A stretch of 64,000 bases of DNA from Ascarosepion bandense. Its lineage: Eukaryota; Mollusca; Cephalopoda; Sepiida; Sepiidae. Below are positions 32,639 through 43,659 of this stretch, in pieces (within the stretch, counting starts at the first letter, position 1; each line of letters opens with the position of its first letter). Made by a program: the position numbers and the translations under genes. The DNA lies in contig JBBBDQ010001027.1 of the NCBI GenBank assembly GCA_037127315.1, positions 365,001-429,000 on the forward strand, in the 5' to 3' direction. The notes below the pieces were generated by a model. The model was not told where the DNA came from. It made no database searches and saw nothing but the letters and a program-made list of their open reading frames with translations.

Positions 32639-34174
32639 AGAAATGTGGCCATGAACTCTCTGTCCTTTCTAAGCTCTACAATCTCTGCTTATATTCCTCC
32701 TGCTTTCCTGCCTGTTGGAAGTCTTCTTCTGTAGTTCCAATATTCAAGAACACTGGTGAACCCTCGGACGCAGATTACCGCCCTATCAGCAAAAGTGTTC
32801 GAAGCCATTATCAATGCCGAGGTCGTTCAGCATCTCACGGCCCACGGGCTCCTCTTGGACAAACAGTATGGCTTCCGCTGCACCAGGTCTACTGCTGATA
32901 TGCTAACGACCATCACCGAGTATATATACCAGGCTCTCGACAAGAATGGTGAAGCCCGAACTGTCGCCCTGGATATCTCTAAAGCATTCGACAAAGTATG
33001 GCATGCCGGCCTTCTACGGAAACTGCGAAGCTACGGCATTACTGGACTTTTGTTGGACTTAATCCAGTCATTCCCCTCCAACCGCATACTGAGGGTGGTT
33101 TTAAACGGACATCCCTCCCAGAACTACAAATCCTACAAACGCGGGTGTCCCCCAAGGCTCTATCCTAGGTCCTACGCTCTTTCTAATCTACATCAATGAT
33201 CTCCCCGATGCCATAAGATCACAAGTAGGCATGTACGCCGATGATACCACAGTATACGCTCGCCTCGATCAAAAATCTGGTGTTGATAATAAGGCGAACC
33301 TCGCGGCTGAGCTTGAAAAGGACCTCCAATCCGTGGTGGATTGGGGTAGGAAATAACTCGTAAAATTCAATTCTTCCAAAACGAAGCTGCTGTCAATTAA
33401 CCACCACAGACGATCGCACCTCCCTCCCATTAGCTTGGAACAGGCATGCCTCCCAGAGAGTAAAACACTACGCCTGCTTGGCCTGACACTCTCAGCAGAC
33501 CTCAAGTGGAATGACTACGTTGAATCCATTGCTAAATCCGCTGCTATGAAAGTTGACTCTCTGTGCAGGGCCCGGAAATTTTTTCCGCCTGAATCTATAC
33601 TGCACTTATACAAATCTACCATCCGCCCATGTTTTGAATTCTGTTGCCACATCTGGTCGGGTGCCCCTACTATTCTCCTCGAGCTTCTTGACAAAATACA
33701 GCGAAGAATCTGTAACGTGATTGATACCGACTTAGCTGACCGCCTGCAGTCACTCTCTCACCGGCGTGACGTGGCTTCCCTGTGCCTTTTCTATAAATAC
33801 TTTCATGGCTTCTGCTCTGATGAACTTAAATCACTGGTGCCCCCTAGGTGTGAGTTTGCACGAGATACTAGATTGGCAACTAGGTCCCACCCTTTTACAG
33901 TGAAACCGGTGAAATGTAACCGCAATTTCTACTCCAATAGCTTCTTTCTCGCACTTCACGCTTGTGAAATTCCCTTCCGCATGCTTGCTTCCCCGACGGC
34001 TATAACGTCCAGGAGTTTAAATGTACGGTTAATAGACACCTCCTAACACACTAACCCTCCCATTCTCTCCAACTCTCCCCCTATGTACATCCTAACTCGT
34101 CTATCGCCCTGTGTAATCCCCTGCGCTATAGTGGCAGTGGAATGCCTTGCTTGGGGTGACATGATTAAAATATA
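32639..34174 (+). pseudogene. LINE-A (Jockey/CR1-group) RT to 3' end, longest copy
   Basis: Reverse transcriptase of a non-LTR retrotransposon: SSSVVPIFKNTGEPSDADYR, AKVFEAIINAEVVQHL, LLDKQYGFRCTRSTADML, VALDISKAFDKVWHAGLLRK, then the [16 protein letters not shown] block and the catalytic YADD at about 33234-33245. Downstream are STIRPCFEFCCHIWSGAP, QRRICNVIDTDLADRLQSLS, SLCLFYKYFHGFCSDE and ATRSHPFTVKPVKC. The 3' tail is TGCTTGGGGTGACATGATTA followed by A+T repeats. The endonuclease is missing (5' truncation), and there are frameshifts near 32790 and 33160 and a stop near 33355. It serves as the reference for the other LINE-A fragments. Confidence 0.9.
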
Positions 34175-34185
34175 TTTATATATAT

Positions 34186-34250
34186 ATATATTCTAAACGT
34201 ATACTGTTAAATATAAGAGACAATGAATATCTAATATGTTTAATCATGTA
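34186..34250 (+). repeat. outer-arm fragment of inverted-repeat family E
   Basis: TTCTAAACGTATACTGTTAA and GAGACAATGAATATCTAATA match the outer arms of the elements at 36132-36670 and 62925-63400. Confidence 0.6.
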
Positions 34251-34639
34251 TGCCACTACCACGACCTTGAAGGTCGTGCCACTACCCAGCCCGGCCGCTG
34301 TTGGTTTCGATCCAGATAGCTGGTCGTAGATTGACTCTGTCATGGTGATCTCCCTTGTCCCACGTTGTGTTGACTAATCACAAGGTAGTCACGTGAGTTC
34401 TCCACTAGCTGTCTCTCAGCCGAACTAAACCCAACCAGGAAGCATGCACACAACTGAGTAATAAAAGAAAGAAATATAGCACCAAGAAAAATAAGTGGAC
34501 CGACGTCTGAAGTGTTGTAAAATAACGTCTTTATATACACAATAGTCTCTTGGATAATTCCCAATCCCTGCTTCTATCAAACTGGTAGCGGAACACAAGT
34601 TTCTTAAGCAAATCGAATTATTCTCCTAAGCAATAACGA

Positions 34640-35810
34640 GAAATCTGGTTGGCCGCTGCTCGCTGCTCCGAACAGAGTTCTAAGTTCGTTATAAGTCTAG
34701 TCAACTTGTTGCTTGTTTTCCGAAATTTTACGGAAATTGCCGAAGTGCTGGGTTACTCTCTTCATTTAGCAATTTCAAACACTGTCTGCAATTTCTCTTC
34801 TTGTCTGTCTCTTAACTCTGGTTGGTTGATTGGCGACAGGCTTCTCTACGGTCGGCACCCAACGGGATGGCAATCATCTCTCTGTCTCTTTACTTCTTCA
34901 ACTGGAAATTGTCTTTAGCAGGCGGTGATTTTCTAAGGTTGGCGCCCAACTGCGTGGCGATTATCTCTTTGTCATTACGTCTCTGGACCGGGAACACGAA
35001 CTCACTGCCACTCGAGCTGCAACTACTCTGTCGATCTCTGCAACTTCACTCTGACTGGACTGTGCTCCGATTCGAACTTCAACTCAAAAACTTTGTCTGC
35101 AAATTCTCTTCTGTCTTTAACTCTGGTTAGCCGGCAGGCTCTCCGGTTGGCGCCCAACAACATGGCGCCTATCTTCGTCGTTACATCTTTAAGCCGGTAA
35201 CTGGAACTGAAACTGAACTGCCACGAACCGCCGCTGGGACTCGACTCCAATCCAACTCGAATCCAACTCAAAACTTCTCTGTCGATCTCTTCAACTCCAA
35301 ATTAAAACTTTGTCTGTAAAATCACTTGTCTTCTTTCTCTAACTCTGGTTGACCGGCAGGCTCTGCGGTTGACGCCCAACAACATGGCGCCTATCTTCGT
35401 CGTTACATCTTTGGGACTTTCTCCGATCCAACTGGTACTCAACTCGAACTCGAACTCAAAACTTTGTCTGCAAAATCACTTCTTGTCTGTCTTTAACTCA
35501 GGTTGGCCGGCATCAGGCCTCTTCTGTCGATCTCTGCCATTCCGACTTCGACTTCAAACTCCGAATTCAACTGCAACTTTGTCTGTAAAATCACTTTTCT
35601 TCTGTCTCTAACTCAGGATGGTCGGGAGGCTCTGCGGTTGGCGCCCAACAACATGGCGCCTATCTTCGTCGTTACATATTTGGGTCGGTAACTGGAACTG
35701 AAACTGAACTGCTTCGAACCGCCGCTGGAACTTGACTTCAATTCAACTCGAATCCAACTGGAACTCGAACTCAAAACTTTGTCTGCAAAATCTCTTCTTT
35801 CTCTCGTCTA
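34640..35810. repeat. irregular tandem repeat with tRNA-Lys-primer-like 11-mers
   Basis: Modules of roughly 200-270 bases repeat: AACTTTGTCTGCAAAATC, then CTTTAACTCTGGTTGGCCGG, then GCTCTGCGGTTGGCGCCCAA, then CATGGCGCCTATCTTCGTCG, then an ACTGGAACTGAAACTGAACT stretch. TGGCGCCCAAC occurs at 34940-34950, 35148-35158 and 35639-35649, with one-mismatch versions at 35370-35380 and near 34847. It is G+C-richer than its surroundings. No coding function is supported. The 11-mer equals the primer-binding word complementary to a tRNA-Lys 3' end, so an origin from a retroelement leader is possible. Confidence 0.6.
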
Positions 35811-36131
35811 AAATAACAACCGTGAAATATCATTTCATATCTTTTACCCCTGCCTTCTTTTCCTTCGCTCCTATTGGGAGAATAAAGATAAATGTCTTTT
35901 GGTACATTTTCCTGGCTTATAATAGTAATTAGAAGATTTTCCAGTTATAGTTAATAATTAATTGATAAAATTAATCACCTCCGTTTTCCTTTGCTCATAT
36001 TTGGAGAATAAAGAAAATTTCTCTTAGTACGTTCTCTTATGATCTATAATAGCAATTAGAAGATTTCCCAGTTAAAGTTAATAATTAATTAATAAAATTA
36101 TCTTCGATCCGCTCCAAAATATTGTTATAAT

Positions 36132-36632
36132 GAGCAGTTCTAAACATCGTATTTTGGCTTTAATTTCAGTTGAAAATAAAGACAAAAATTCTCCATCATT
36201 TGGATAATTTTTTATTAAGTTGGTTCTAAGCTTTCGGCTCACATGAGCCATCTTCAGAGAAGTTACAGGGACATTAACACAAAAACATCCACCATCAGCG
36301 ACGATTTTATCTTGTGTTGACATAAAACACAGCTAAACAACGGCAACAGTTATCAAAAATAGCAAACGCAATTCGCAAATTTGTAATGCGGTTCTATGAC
36401 GTCATACCACGTGAGAGCTCGAAATGATAACAGAACCATATATTTAAATGCAATGTAATGTGTTTTGACCAGATTTAAACGTGATTTTTATTAAGTGTGG
36501 GTTGTTTGGATTTTCAACTGAAGTTAAAGCCAAAATATGATGTCTAGAACGGCTCATGATTAAACATAATAGACATTCATTGTCTCTTATATTTAACAGT
36601 ATATGTTTAGAAAATTATTTGTTGCCTCGATA

Positions 36633-36666
<34 letters not shown>

Positions 36667-36670
36667 TATC
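36132..36670. repeat. inverted-repeat element E, copy 1, with hammerhead-like core
   Basis: Inverted arms: GAGCAGTTCTAAACATCGTA... at 36132-36176 and its complement ending GGCTC at 36555; the right arm continues to the CTCGATACACT word near 36637. Inside, the minus strand reads CTGAAGA (36257-36251), a GGCTCA/TGAGCC hairpin and GAAAG, a hammerhead-like core with weak flanking stems. A second copy is at 62925-63400. The right end abuts (AT)n. Confidence 0.6.
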
Positions 36671-36683
36671 GAGGCAGCAGATA

Positions 36684-36726
<43 letters not shown>
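36637..36726. repeat. (AT)n tracts inside an inverted repeat
   Basis: CTCGATACACT-(AT)n-AGTGTATCGAG forms a palindrome around the first (AT)n; a second (AT)n follows to about 36726. Confidence 0.85.
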
Positions 36727-36729
<3 letters not shown>

Positions 36730-37363
36730 TTAAAAAGGATTAATTCAATGATGTTGGATGATCATCTCGATATGAAAATCTCCACGGGGGATAACACATC
36801 ACCTCAGCAACAGAAAAATCCTTTCAGAAACTGGAGAAAAATCAGTCTAATTTTCCTTTTTAAATAGATTTGCAAAGAAATTAAAAGAGAAAAAGAAAAA
36901 GAAAAAGAAAGAAAAAGATAAAACAAAATAAAATCAAATAAACAAGAAAAGAAAAAATTGACATCGTCTGGGTTCGCAAAAAAAAAAAGGAAAGAGAATT
37001 GTAACTTAAAATTAACGGACGGCGTGTTGAATTGATGTAAGGTTAAGCAACACGGAAAAAAGGTGGGAGATAAGAGAGATAAAGGAAGGAAGGGAGGGAA
37101 AAAGAAAAGAAAAGAAAGAAAAATTTTTTTATATATTACAGACGCTGGACATATTCAAAGACCTAACTTCCCAAAAACGTTGAACGTATTAGAAAAAGGC
37201 CTTTTACCTAAAAAGGCATAATTATTTTTAAAGGGAATAAGAAGATATAGGATTTAAAATAAAATTAAAAAAAAAAATTAGGTCATTTGATTTAAACTAA
37301 ATAAAGACACCGCTAGGTAAAAAAAAATAAAAAAAAATTTAATTTACGATTATACATACATAT

Positions 37364-37370
<7 letters not shown>
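36727..37370. other. purine-rich, nothing recognised
   Basis: AAAGA/GAAAG-rich low-complexity DNA (about 36880-37130) with no gene. Confidence 0.5.

Positions 37371-37373
<3 letters not shown>

Positions 37374-37420
<47 letters not shown>
37374..37420. repeat. (AC)n microsatellite
   Basis: A pure AC run at the 5' break of the following LINE-A fragment. Confidence 0.9.
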
Positions 37421-37423
<3 letters not shown>

Positions 37424-37424
<1 letters not shown>

Positions 37425-37977
37425 GTGCATTGAATACTGATGCCATATCTGGTCGGGTGCTCCTACTATCCACCTAGGTCTCCTTGATAAAATTCAACGG
37501 AGAATCTGTAATGTGATAAATCTCGACGTGGTAGCTTGGATACAGTCACTTTCTCACCGGAGCAATGTGGCTTCCCTGTGTCTCTTCTACAAATACTTTC
37601 ACGGCTTCTGCTCCGATGAACTTAGCTCACTGGTGCCCCCTATATATAAATTTACTCGAGCCACAAGATTAGCAACTAGGTCCCATCTTTTACTGTGAAT
37701 CCAATAAATTGTAAACGCAAATTCTACTCCACTAGCTTCTTTTCTCGTACTTCCCGCCTGTGGAATTCCCATCCATTTACTTGCTTTCCCGATAGCTATA
37801 ATCTCCAAGAATTTAAATGTAAAGTCAATAGTCATCTCCTATCTCACTAACTTACATCCTCTCTATCATACCCACTTCCTGACACACCCTATAACCTGTA
37901 ACTCTTTCTCCTAACTTTCTTCCTATGTAACCCCCTGCAAAACAGTGGCAGTAAAATGCCTTGCTTGGGGCGATATG

Positions 37978-37980
<3 letters not shown>
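37424..37980 (+). pseudogene. LINE-A 3' fragment
   Basis: Starts in the HIWSGAPTI-like region and continues with QSLSHRSNVASLCLFYKYFH and FTRATRLATRSH to the tail TTGCTTGGGGCGATATGATT, which passes directly into (AT)n (37981-38030). Confidence 0.85.
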
Positions 37981-38030
<50 letters not shown>

Positions 38031-38033
<3 letters not shown>

Positions 38034-38944
38034 TGAATGTCCTAATATAAAAGTCTCATTGAAACAAGCGTTAGTTCATTGATCTCATTTCTCCGTTTCG
38101 GCTTACCGTTACAAGGTGACCCGTCTTAATATTACTCATTAACCCACGTGGGAGTAGGAATAACATACATCCCTTCGGCAAGGAATAATAAGATAAATTC
38201 CTTCACTTAAAAAAAAAGATATATCACCTCACTTAGGAATAACAGACATAAACCTTCAGTGATAATTCAGAATTATTTCCTTTTTGAACAACCATACAAA
38301 AAATAACCTAACAGATACTAAAAAAATATATAATCCTTTTAAAAAAAAGTTTTACACTTGAAAATGTCATTTAACTTCACATTTTCGATTCTTCAAACAT
38401 GTTTTTTTATTAAATAAGAAAAAACTCTTTTAACGAACAGCAATGAGATGAACTTCAAAATCGCACTGAAAAATGACAAGTACTTTTTAAAATAAATATT
38501 AAGTGAATTTTTCTGTCCAATTTAAAAGAAAATAATGTATTTTATTAAATTATTCAAGCACCAACTATTAGAAAAATTCATTTTTTGAGTTTTATTGGAT
38601 TATATTTGGTAAGGTTTGGGACGAATTTTCAGTATGTTCATATTTCATATAGTTTATTTATTTATTTTTTTTTTTTTTTACTGAAATAACATCGTCAGGA
38701 ATATTTTTATATAGTAAAGAAGAGGTTGAGATAATGAATAAGTAAAGGCCAGGTTTTAGTAACTATGCCACCATTTTTATTGTTATTGTTGTATGTGACT
38801 GATTATTATTTCTATTCTTTTTGTATTCTGTGTCTTTTTTTTTTTTTTTTTTTTTTTTTTGTATAAGTCGTTGTGGTATTCATGTGAATGTTTATTATGT
38901 ATTTCTGTGTTCAGGTTATAAAGAGTTTTTCTTCCATATATATG
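38031..38944. other. no gene seen
   Basis: A+T-rich with T-runs at 38668-38681 and 38836-38860. Confidence 0.5.
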
Positions 38945-38946
38945 TA

Positions 38947-39332
38947 CACTATCGACCATAATTATTAGGCCACCCAGATTTTTAAAAGAAATGATGCATT
39001 TCACATTATTTTTAGTGGATAATTATAAATGAAAATAGAATGGTACTTTTGTTATTATTATTATTATGCAAAATTTTACAAGGCAAAGAAGCAAAGATGA
39101 ACTCGTCCGAATCACCCTAAATTTTCTTCATTCTTTCATTGATGAAACTGCAATATAGATACTTGTTAAATATTTATAAATTCATTTGATGCACATGTTA
39201 TTGTGCAGTATTAACAAAAGAACCATTCTATTTTCATTTACAATTATTCACTTGGCAATTAATACTAAAAAATAGGATGAAATATACCATTTTTTAAACA
39301 CTGGGGTGGCAAAATAATTATGGCCGGTAGTG
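38947..39332. mobile_element. Tc1-like MITE, copy 1 (386 bp, TA duplication)
   Basis: Ends CACTATCGACCATAATTATT and AATAATTATGGCCGGTAGTG are inverted repeats flanked by TA on both sides (38945-38946, 39333-39334). Subterminal inverted similarity (GGATAATTATAAATGAAAAT...) extends inward over 100 bases. There is no ORF. The second copy is at 62515-62910. TA duplication and the style of the ends point to the Tc1/mariner superfamily. Confidence 0.75.
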
Positions 39333-39334
39333 TA

Positions 39335-40024
39335 TATTCATGCAAATATAGCATATTTGTTCTTTCATGTGTGTGTGTCAGATGGAATGTAGTATCAGGG
39401 TGCTGCTTGTGCTATCTTATATTATGTTCTGTGTATCGGAATGTATGGATCGTACACATGAATTCATTTCTTGATTTTTTGCATATTCTTTTCGTGAATA
39501 TTATTTAAACACATTTCTGTTTTGCACGGAGTTTTCTTTTGACTAGTTGGTGTGTTGTTTTAATCTCCGACGGCTGACTTGACTTTCACACGCACGTGTG
39601 TGCGAATGTGGTCCAAATAGGGGCTATGCACGTGTTCACTGTTCTTTTTATAACTGAAATTTTTTTTAATTTGTTTATTCATTGTTTTTTGTCTTGTTTT
39701 GTTCTTTCTCAACGCCTCCACGTTTCTGATTTGATTTTGGCGGGATCGTTAGTCATCGGTTGATTTTCGCATAACGTCAGTTGATCGCATAAGCTATGTC
39801 CGGGTTATAATCTAGGTTACCAGAAGTATGTAAGAATTGAGAAAGGGAAAGGATGTATGTGTTGAGAGAAAAAGAGAAAGTTTCAGTCATTAGTAAAGAG
39901 GGAAAGGTATATTTCTATACGCTTTACTACTACCTGTCTACACACGACATAATGCGTTTCTTTATTTTCACGAAGTTTTGTTATTGTCTGTTTCATATGT
40001 CATAAATGTCATCATAGATTTCTT
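39335..40024. other. no gene seen
   Basis: Mixed-composition DNA with no recognisable coding or repeat signal. Confidence 0.5.
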
Positions 40025-40029
40025 AAGAA

Positions 40030-40170
40030 AGGTATGAATCCATATCTTCTCCACAGCTATGGGTTGAATAGTAGAACAGACAGGTCCTTTAACCTTGGTT
40101 GGCAATCGGGATACCACAGGAAGAAAAAAACTTACTGCGGGAAGTTTCTATACATTTATACACGTTATGA
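40030..40170 (+). repeat. SINE B, partial body
   Basis: AAAGGTATGAATCCATATCT, then CAGCTATGGGTTGAATAGTA and CCTTGGTTGGCAATC are diverged SINE B body words. Confidence 0.6.
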
Positions 40171-40187
40171 TTTTCACATACTAACAA

Positions 40188-40772
40188 AGTCAGTCAGTTA
40201 AGTACCATCCATGATACACGCTTAAGTGATCATGTCTCGAAAGAGACATGACTGACTGGTAGCAGAAGAATTTCCCGCAGTAAGTTGCTATTACTTTCTG
40301 CGGTAGACTGGTAACCAAACAAGGCTATAGAACCCAATCTGTTCTATTTAACGCATTGCTAGAGGGAGAAGAGACGGATCATATTATTATATTAACAAGT
40401 AGTAATTAGTTTATTTATTCGTAACAATAGAAAACCAATCCCCCACTTTATGCCCAGTAGAAGCTTTACTTATATTTTCAATTACTGTATTCAGTCAGTT
40501 AAATGTCATGCGTGATACTCGTTTAGGCGATCATGTCTCTTTCGAGACATGACTGACTGGGTAGAAGATTTTCCCGTAGTAGGTTGCAATTACTTTCTGC
40601 AGTAGACTGGTTGCAAATCAAGATTATAAAACCCAATCTGTCTTGCTATTTAACCCATAGATGAAAGGAGAAACGATGGATTAATAACCTTTCCCAAGGG
40701 TGTTTGCGCGTATTTGAATGCAACAAATTCAACTGGAATTCGAACTCGGTTCCCCGATTTCTCGTTCCGGAG
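40188..40772 (-). repeat. compound SINE B, copy 3
   Basis: In minus order: remains of the tRNA head (GAACGAGAAATCGGGGAACC-like) and body 40772-40496, spacer 40495-40386 with AAAGTGGGGGATTGG, then a headless second body 40385-40188. The architecture is the same as at 2112 and 12235. Confidence 0.75.
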
Positions 40773-40799
40773 CTAAAGTTGCTGATCCTTTATAGAATT

Positions 40800-41271
40800 A
40801 TTCTACATAGGATATTTTAAAAAGTCTGTTACTATGCCATCTTGAATTGGTGCTATTCCGAACTTCATAATTTATAACACGAACTTCATTTGTTATCACA
40901 GAAATATCATTAATATCTGCTGAGGTGACAGTTTTTTTTTTGTTTTGTTTTTTTTCCCATGTCTTTCCCGTGAGATCATTCATCAAGAGGATAAATTAGC
41001 CACATTAATGTACGTGCCACCGATGGCTAAGATTCCAACTAAAACAAAGACTTAGTCACAAAAAAAAATTAAGAACTAAAAATTAAGAAAAATAATTGAA
41101 TGTAACAGCGAAAAAAGATCTGACGTATTCAAATACATCCGCGAAGTTTGTTTTTTTTTTTATTGATTTTAACTAATATTAAATGGAAAACATAACTTAA
41201 CTGTGTATTAATAATGTATTTCTACCACATGCGGGTATCATAATTGTTATCTACAACGAAATTGAATTTGT
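40800..41271. other. no gene seen
   Basis: A+T-rich with T-runs (40930-40955, 41151-41161). Confidence 0.5.
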
Positions 41272-41700
41272 CTATATTTCTGAGATGAGGTATTATTTAC
41301 ATTATTCGGACTATTGTCCTCATCTTTGTTGCCATTTGTACGACGTTTCGGCCGTTGTACGCTCCGGCCTTCTTCAAGTGCTAGGATACATGGCCCACAA
41401 GATAAAGACATTGTGTCAAGTCACAGGAATTAACCAAAGAGTTGTGAGTTCAATACCAGGCTACAGCATTGGTGAACAAGTAACTTGCAGGTTTAGAGGA
41501 AAATAACTCTTGACTTCCAATCGAGCCATTACATTAATGAATGAAGGATGATATACCACAGTGACTGTAATAAAGGTTTCGGTTTGAAATTCCTAGCACC
41601 CGAAGAAGGCCGGGGCGTACAACGGCCGAAACGTCGTACAAATGGCAAGAAAGATGAGGATAATAGTCCGAATAATGTAAATACAGAAATTATCAAGCAG
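41272..41700 (+). repeat. inverted-arm SINE D, copy 3 (best preserved)
   Basis: Left inverted tail 41281-41380; tRNA-like head ATGGCCCACAAGATAAAGAC ... AGAGTTGTGAGTTCAATACC at about 41390-41460; body; right tail 41545-41700. In the right tail the core reads CCGAAGA (41600-41606), a GGCCG/CGGCC helix (41608-41612 with 41623-41627) and GAAAC (41628-41632), then GTCGTA. The left tail is its reverse complement over about 80 bases (GGCCG at 41350-41354, CGGCC at 41365-41369). Two hammerhead-like cores thus face outward around a Pol III-type promoter. Confidence 0.7.
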
Positions 41701-41739
41701 TGTCAATGTTCCAGCAATGTCTGTTGTCTTCATTTTAAC

Positions 41740-41941
41740 ATTAGTACCATTGGGAAAGGCATGAAATTATTAGCCACCAGCCTTGGATTAAATAGCAGCG
41801 TAGAATGAGTCTCTAGTCTTGGGAGTAAACCTGTATAGAAAACCAATCCCCCACTTTATGCCCAGTAGAGGCTTTACTTATATTTTCAATTACTGTATTC
41901 AGTCAGTTAAATGTCATGCGTGATACTCGTTTAGGCGATCA
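41740..41941. repeat. SINE B fragments, one nearly identical to 40427-40531
   Basis: 41745-41830 is a diverged plus-strand body. 41837-41941 is minus-strand body end plus spacer and differs from 40427-40531 at a single base over about 105 bases. Confidence 0.7.
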
Positions 41942-42477
41942 ATTCAAAATAATGCAGAAGTCAAAAGTTATAATAAGTCAAAGATATTGAAATGCAAAGG
42001 AATCTCTGAAAAGCGACGATTGGCTGTGCCCTAAAGAGGTAAGGAATTAACAAGTATATTAAAATATGTGTACAGTTTAACTCAAGGATGCAGTTAACCA
42101 CTGCATTGAAGGCTTATGAAAAAAAAAGTCACCGAAGAGTCGATGTTTGAGACTGGAAGGTCTGTATAGATATAAATCAAAAATATGGAAGGGTAAGTTG
42201 CTAAGTACAACAAACTGTCCAGATGTGACAAGCTTAATGAAAAATACAAGCGTTGGTGCTTTAAGCTCATATTCCTAACTTTCACCATTTCGTGGGATTT
42301 CTATAAGTATATAAAAGGGTTGAAAATTCACAAGATTATTGGGATATCGCAAAGGGCACTTTTATGCCTGCTTCAAGGGAAAACACAGATGATGTTATCA
42401 ATGCTTTAACAGGTTTCTTTCTAGTTTTGAAATACGATTTTTCAAAATTAACAAATCTTCTGTAACTACTTCTTTGT

Positions 42478-42890
42478 GCCGTGTCCTTTCAGGACATAGT
42501 TGATCATAGCTCTCCACAATTTCCTGTTTTTTTGCAGCTCTTAAGAAATTGTATTTTTGTTATTTCTTATAAACTTTGTCATTATTTTCCTTAAGCTATG
42601 TTATGTATTGTTTTTCATTGTCCCTCTTTCCTTCAATCTCTCCTGTAAGTATAAGATTTTCCAAGCTGTCTTTCCTCAAGAATGTCAACTGTCTCTTTCT
42701 GATATTTCTTTTTCGTTTCATCTTCTCTAAAATCCTGTCGATCTTCACGTTTGGTCCATGGTATTCCTTTTGTAGAACCACATAGTGTTGCTTTAAGTCT
42801 TCATCTTTGAGGAGCTCATCCAGCACTCTAAGAGAACAGTTCAGTACTTTTTGTTGTTCCTCGGGCACATAATTGAAAAAAAAAAGGTGG
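42478..42890 (-). pseudogene. LINE-B C-terminal fragment, inverted
   Basis: Minus strand: RKRQLTFLRKDSLENLILTG and EIEGKRDNEKQYIT, then further 3' sequence with the ATGTCCTGAAAGGACAC word also seen at 22230 and 55530. Confidence 0.7.
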
Positions 42891-42894
42891 GGGC

Positions 42895-43090
42895 TTGGAA
42901 CATCTGACACTCACGAGACACAGAAGGCAAAAGGGACAATACATAACATACTTAATGACCTTGAGTAAATGGATGGTAGAACAGTGTTTAGGAGAAATAA
43001 ACAAAAAAAAATTAAGAGTGGCAAAGAACAGAAAACAGTGAAGAGCCATGATCACCTACATCCTAAGGGCATAAGGCACAAAGAAATGGG
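42895..43090 (+). pseudogene. LINE-B C-terminal fragment, direct
   Basis: Plus strand: ITYLMTLSKWMVEQ, GEINKKKLRVAKNRKQ and RAMITYIL, overlapping in content with the inverted fragment on its left. The two are opposite-strand pieces of the same family, side by side. Confidence 0.7.
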
Positions 43091-43625
43091 GATTAAACTA
43101 TTCAGTGGTAATGGTTAACCGAACTAGCCTTATTAACCGTTACATTCCACCATGGCCAGGGGTATATTTATTTTAGTCATTTTCCAACTGACTGTGCTGA
43201 AAAATGATGATGAGCTAATGAATTATTGAACTGGTTGTTTGGAAGTTTAAAAATTACAAAATTTAAAGTTATTTCAGTGGGGGGGGGGTCCTTTTTTTTA
43301 AAAAGGCTTATGTTATAACTAGCCATTAATGATTATAACAATGTCCCACCTGACTCTAACGAACATTTTATCAGAACTCTCTCGAAACCCTAGATATTTA
43401 CAAGATGTGACACAAAATCGGTTTTAACATGGGCAACAAAGGTCAAAATTTACTAAGCCCTGACAATTGCGGGATCGGGCATATTGCATTGTCTATTTTA
43501 TCTCAGCCAAGTCTCTGTTTGTAGAGAAAGTACTGGCTGAAACATACTCTATCTGAAGATAATGCATTGCATTAATTTTTAGAACGTTGTAAATAAATAA
43601 TCTTATAACATTTTTGTTGTAAACT

Positions 43626-43659
<34 letters not shown>

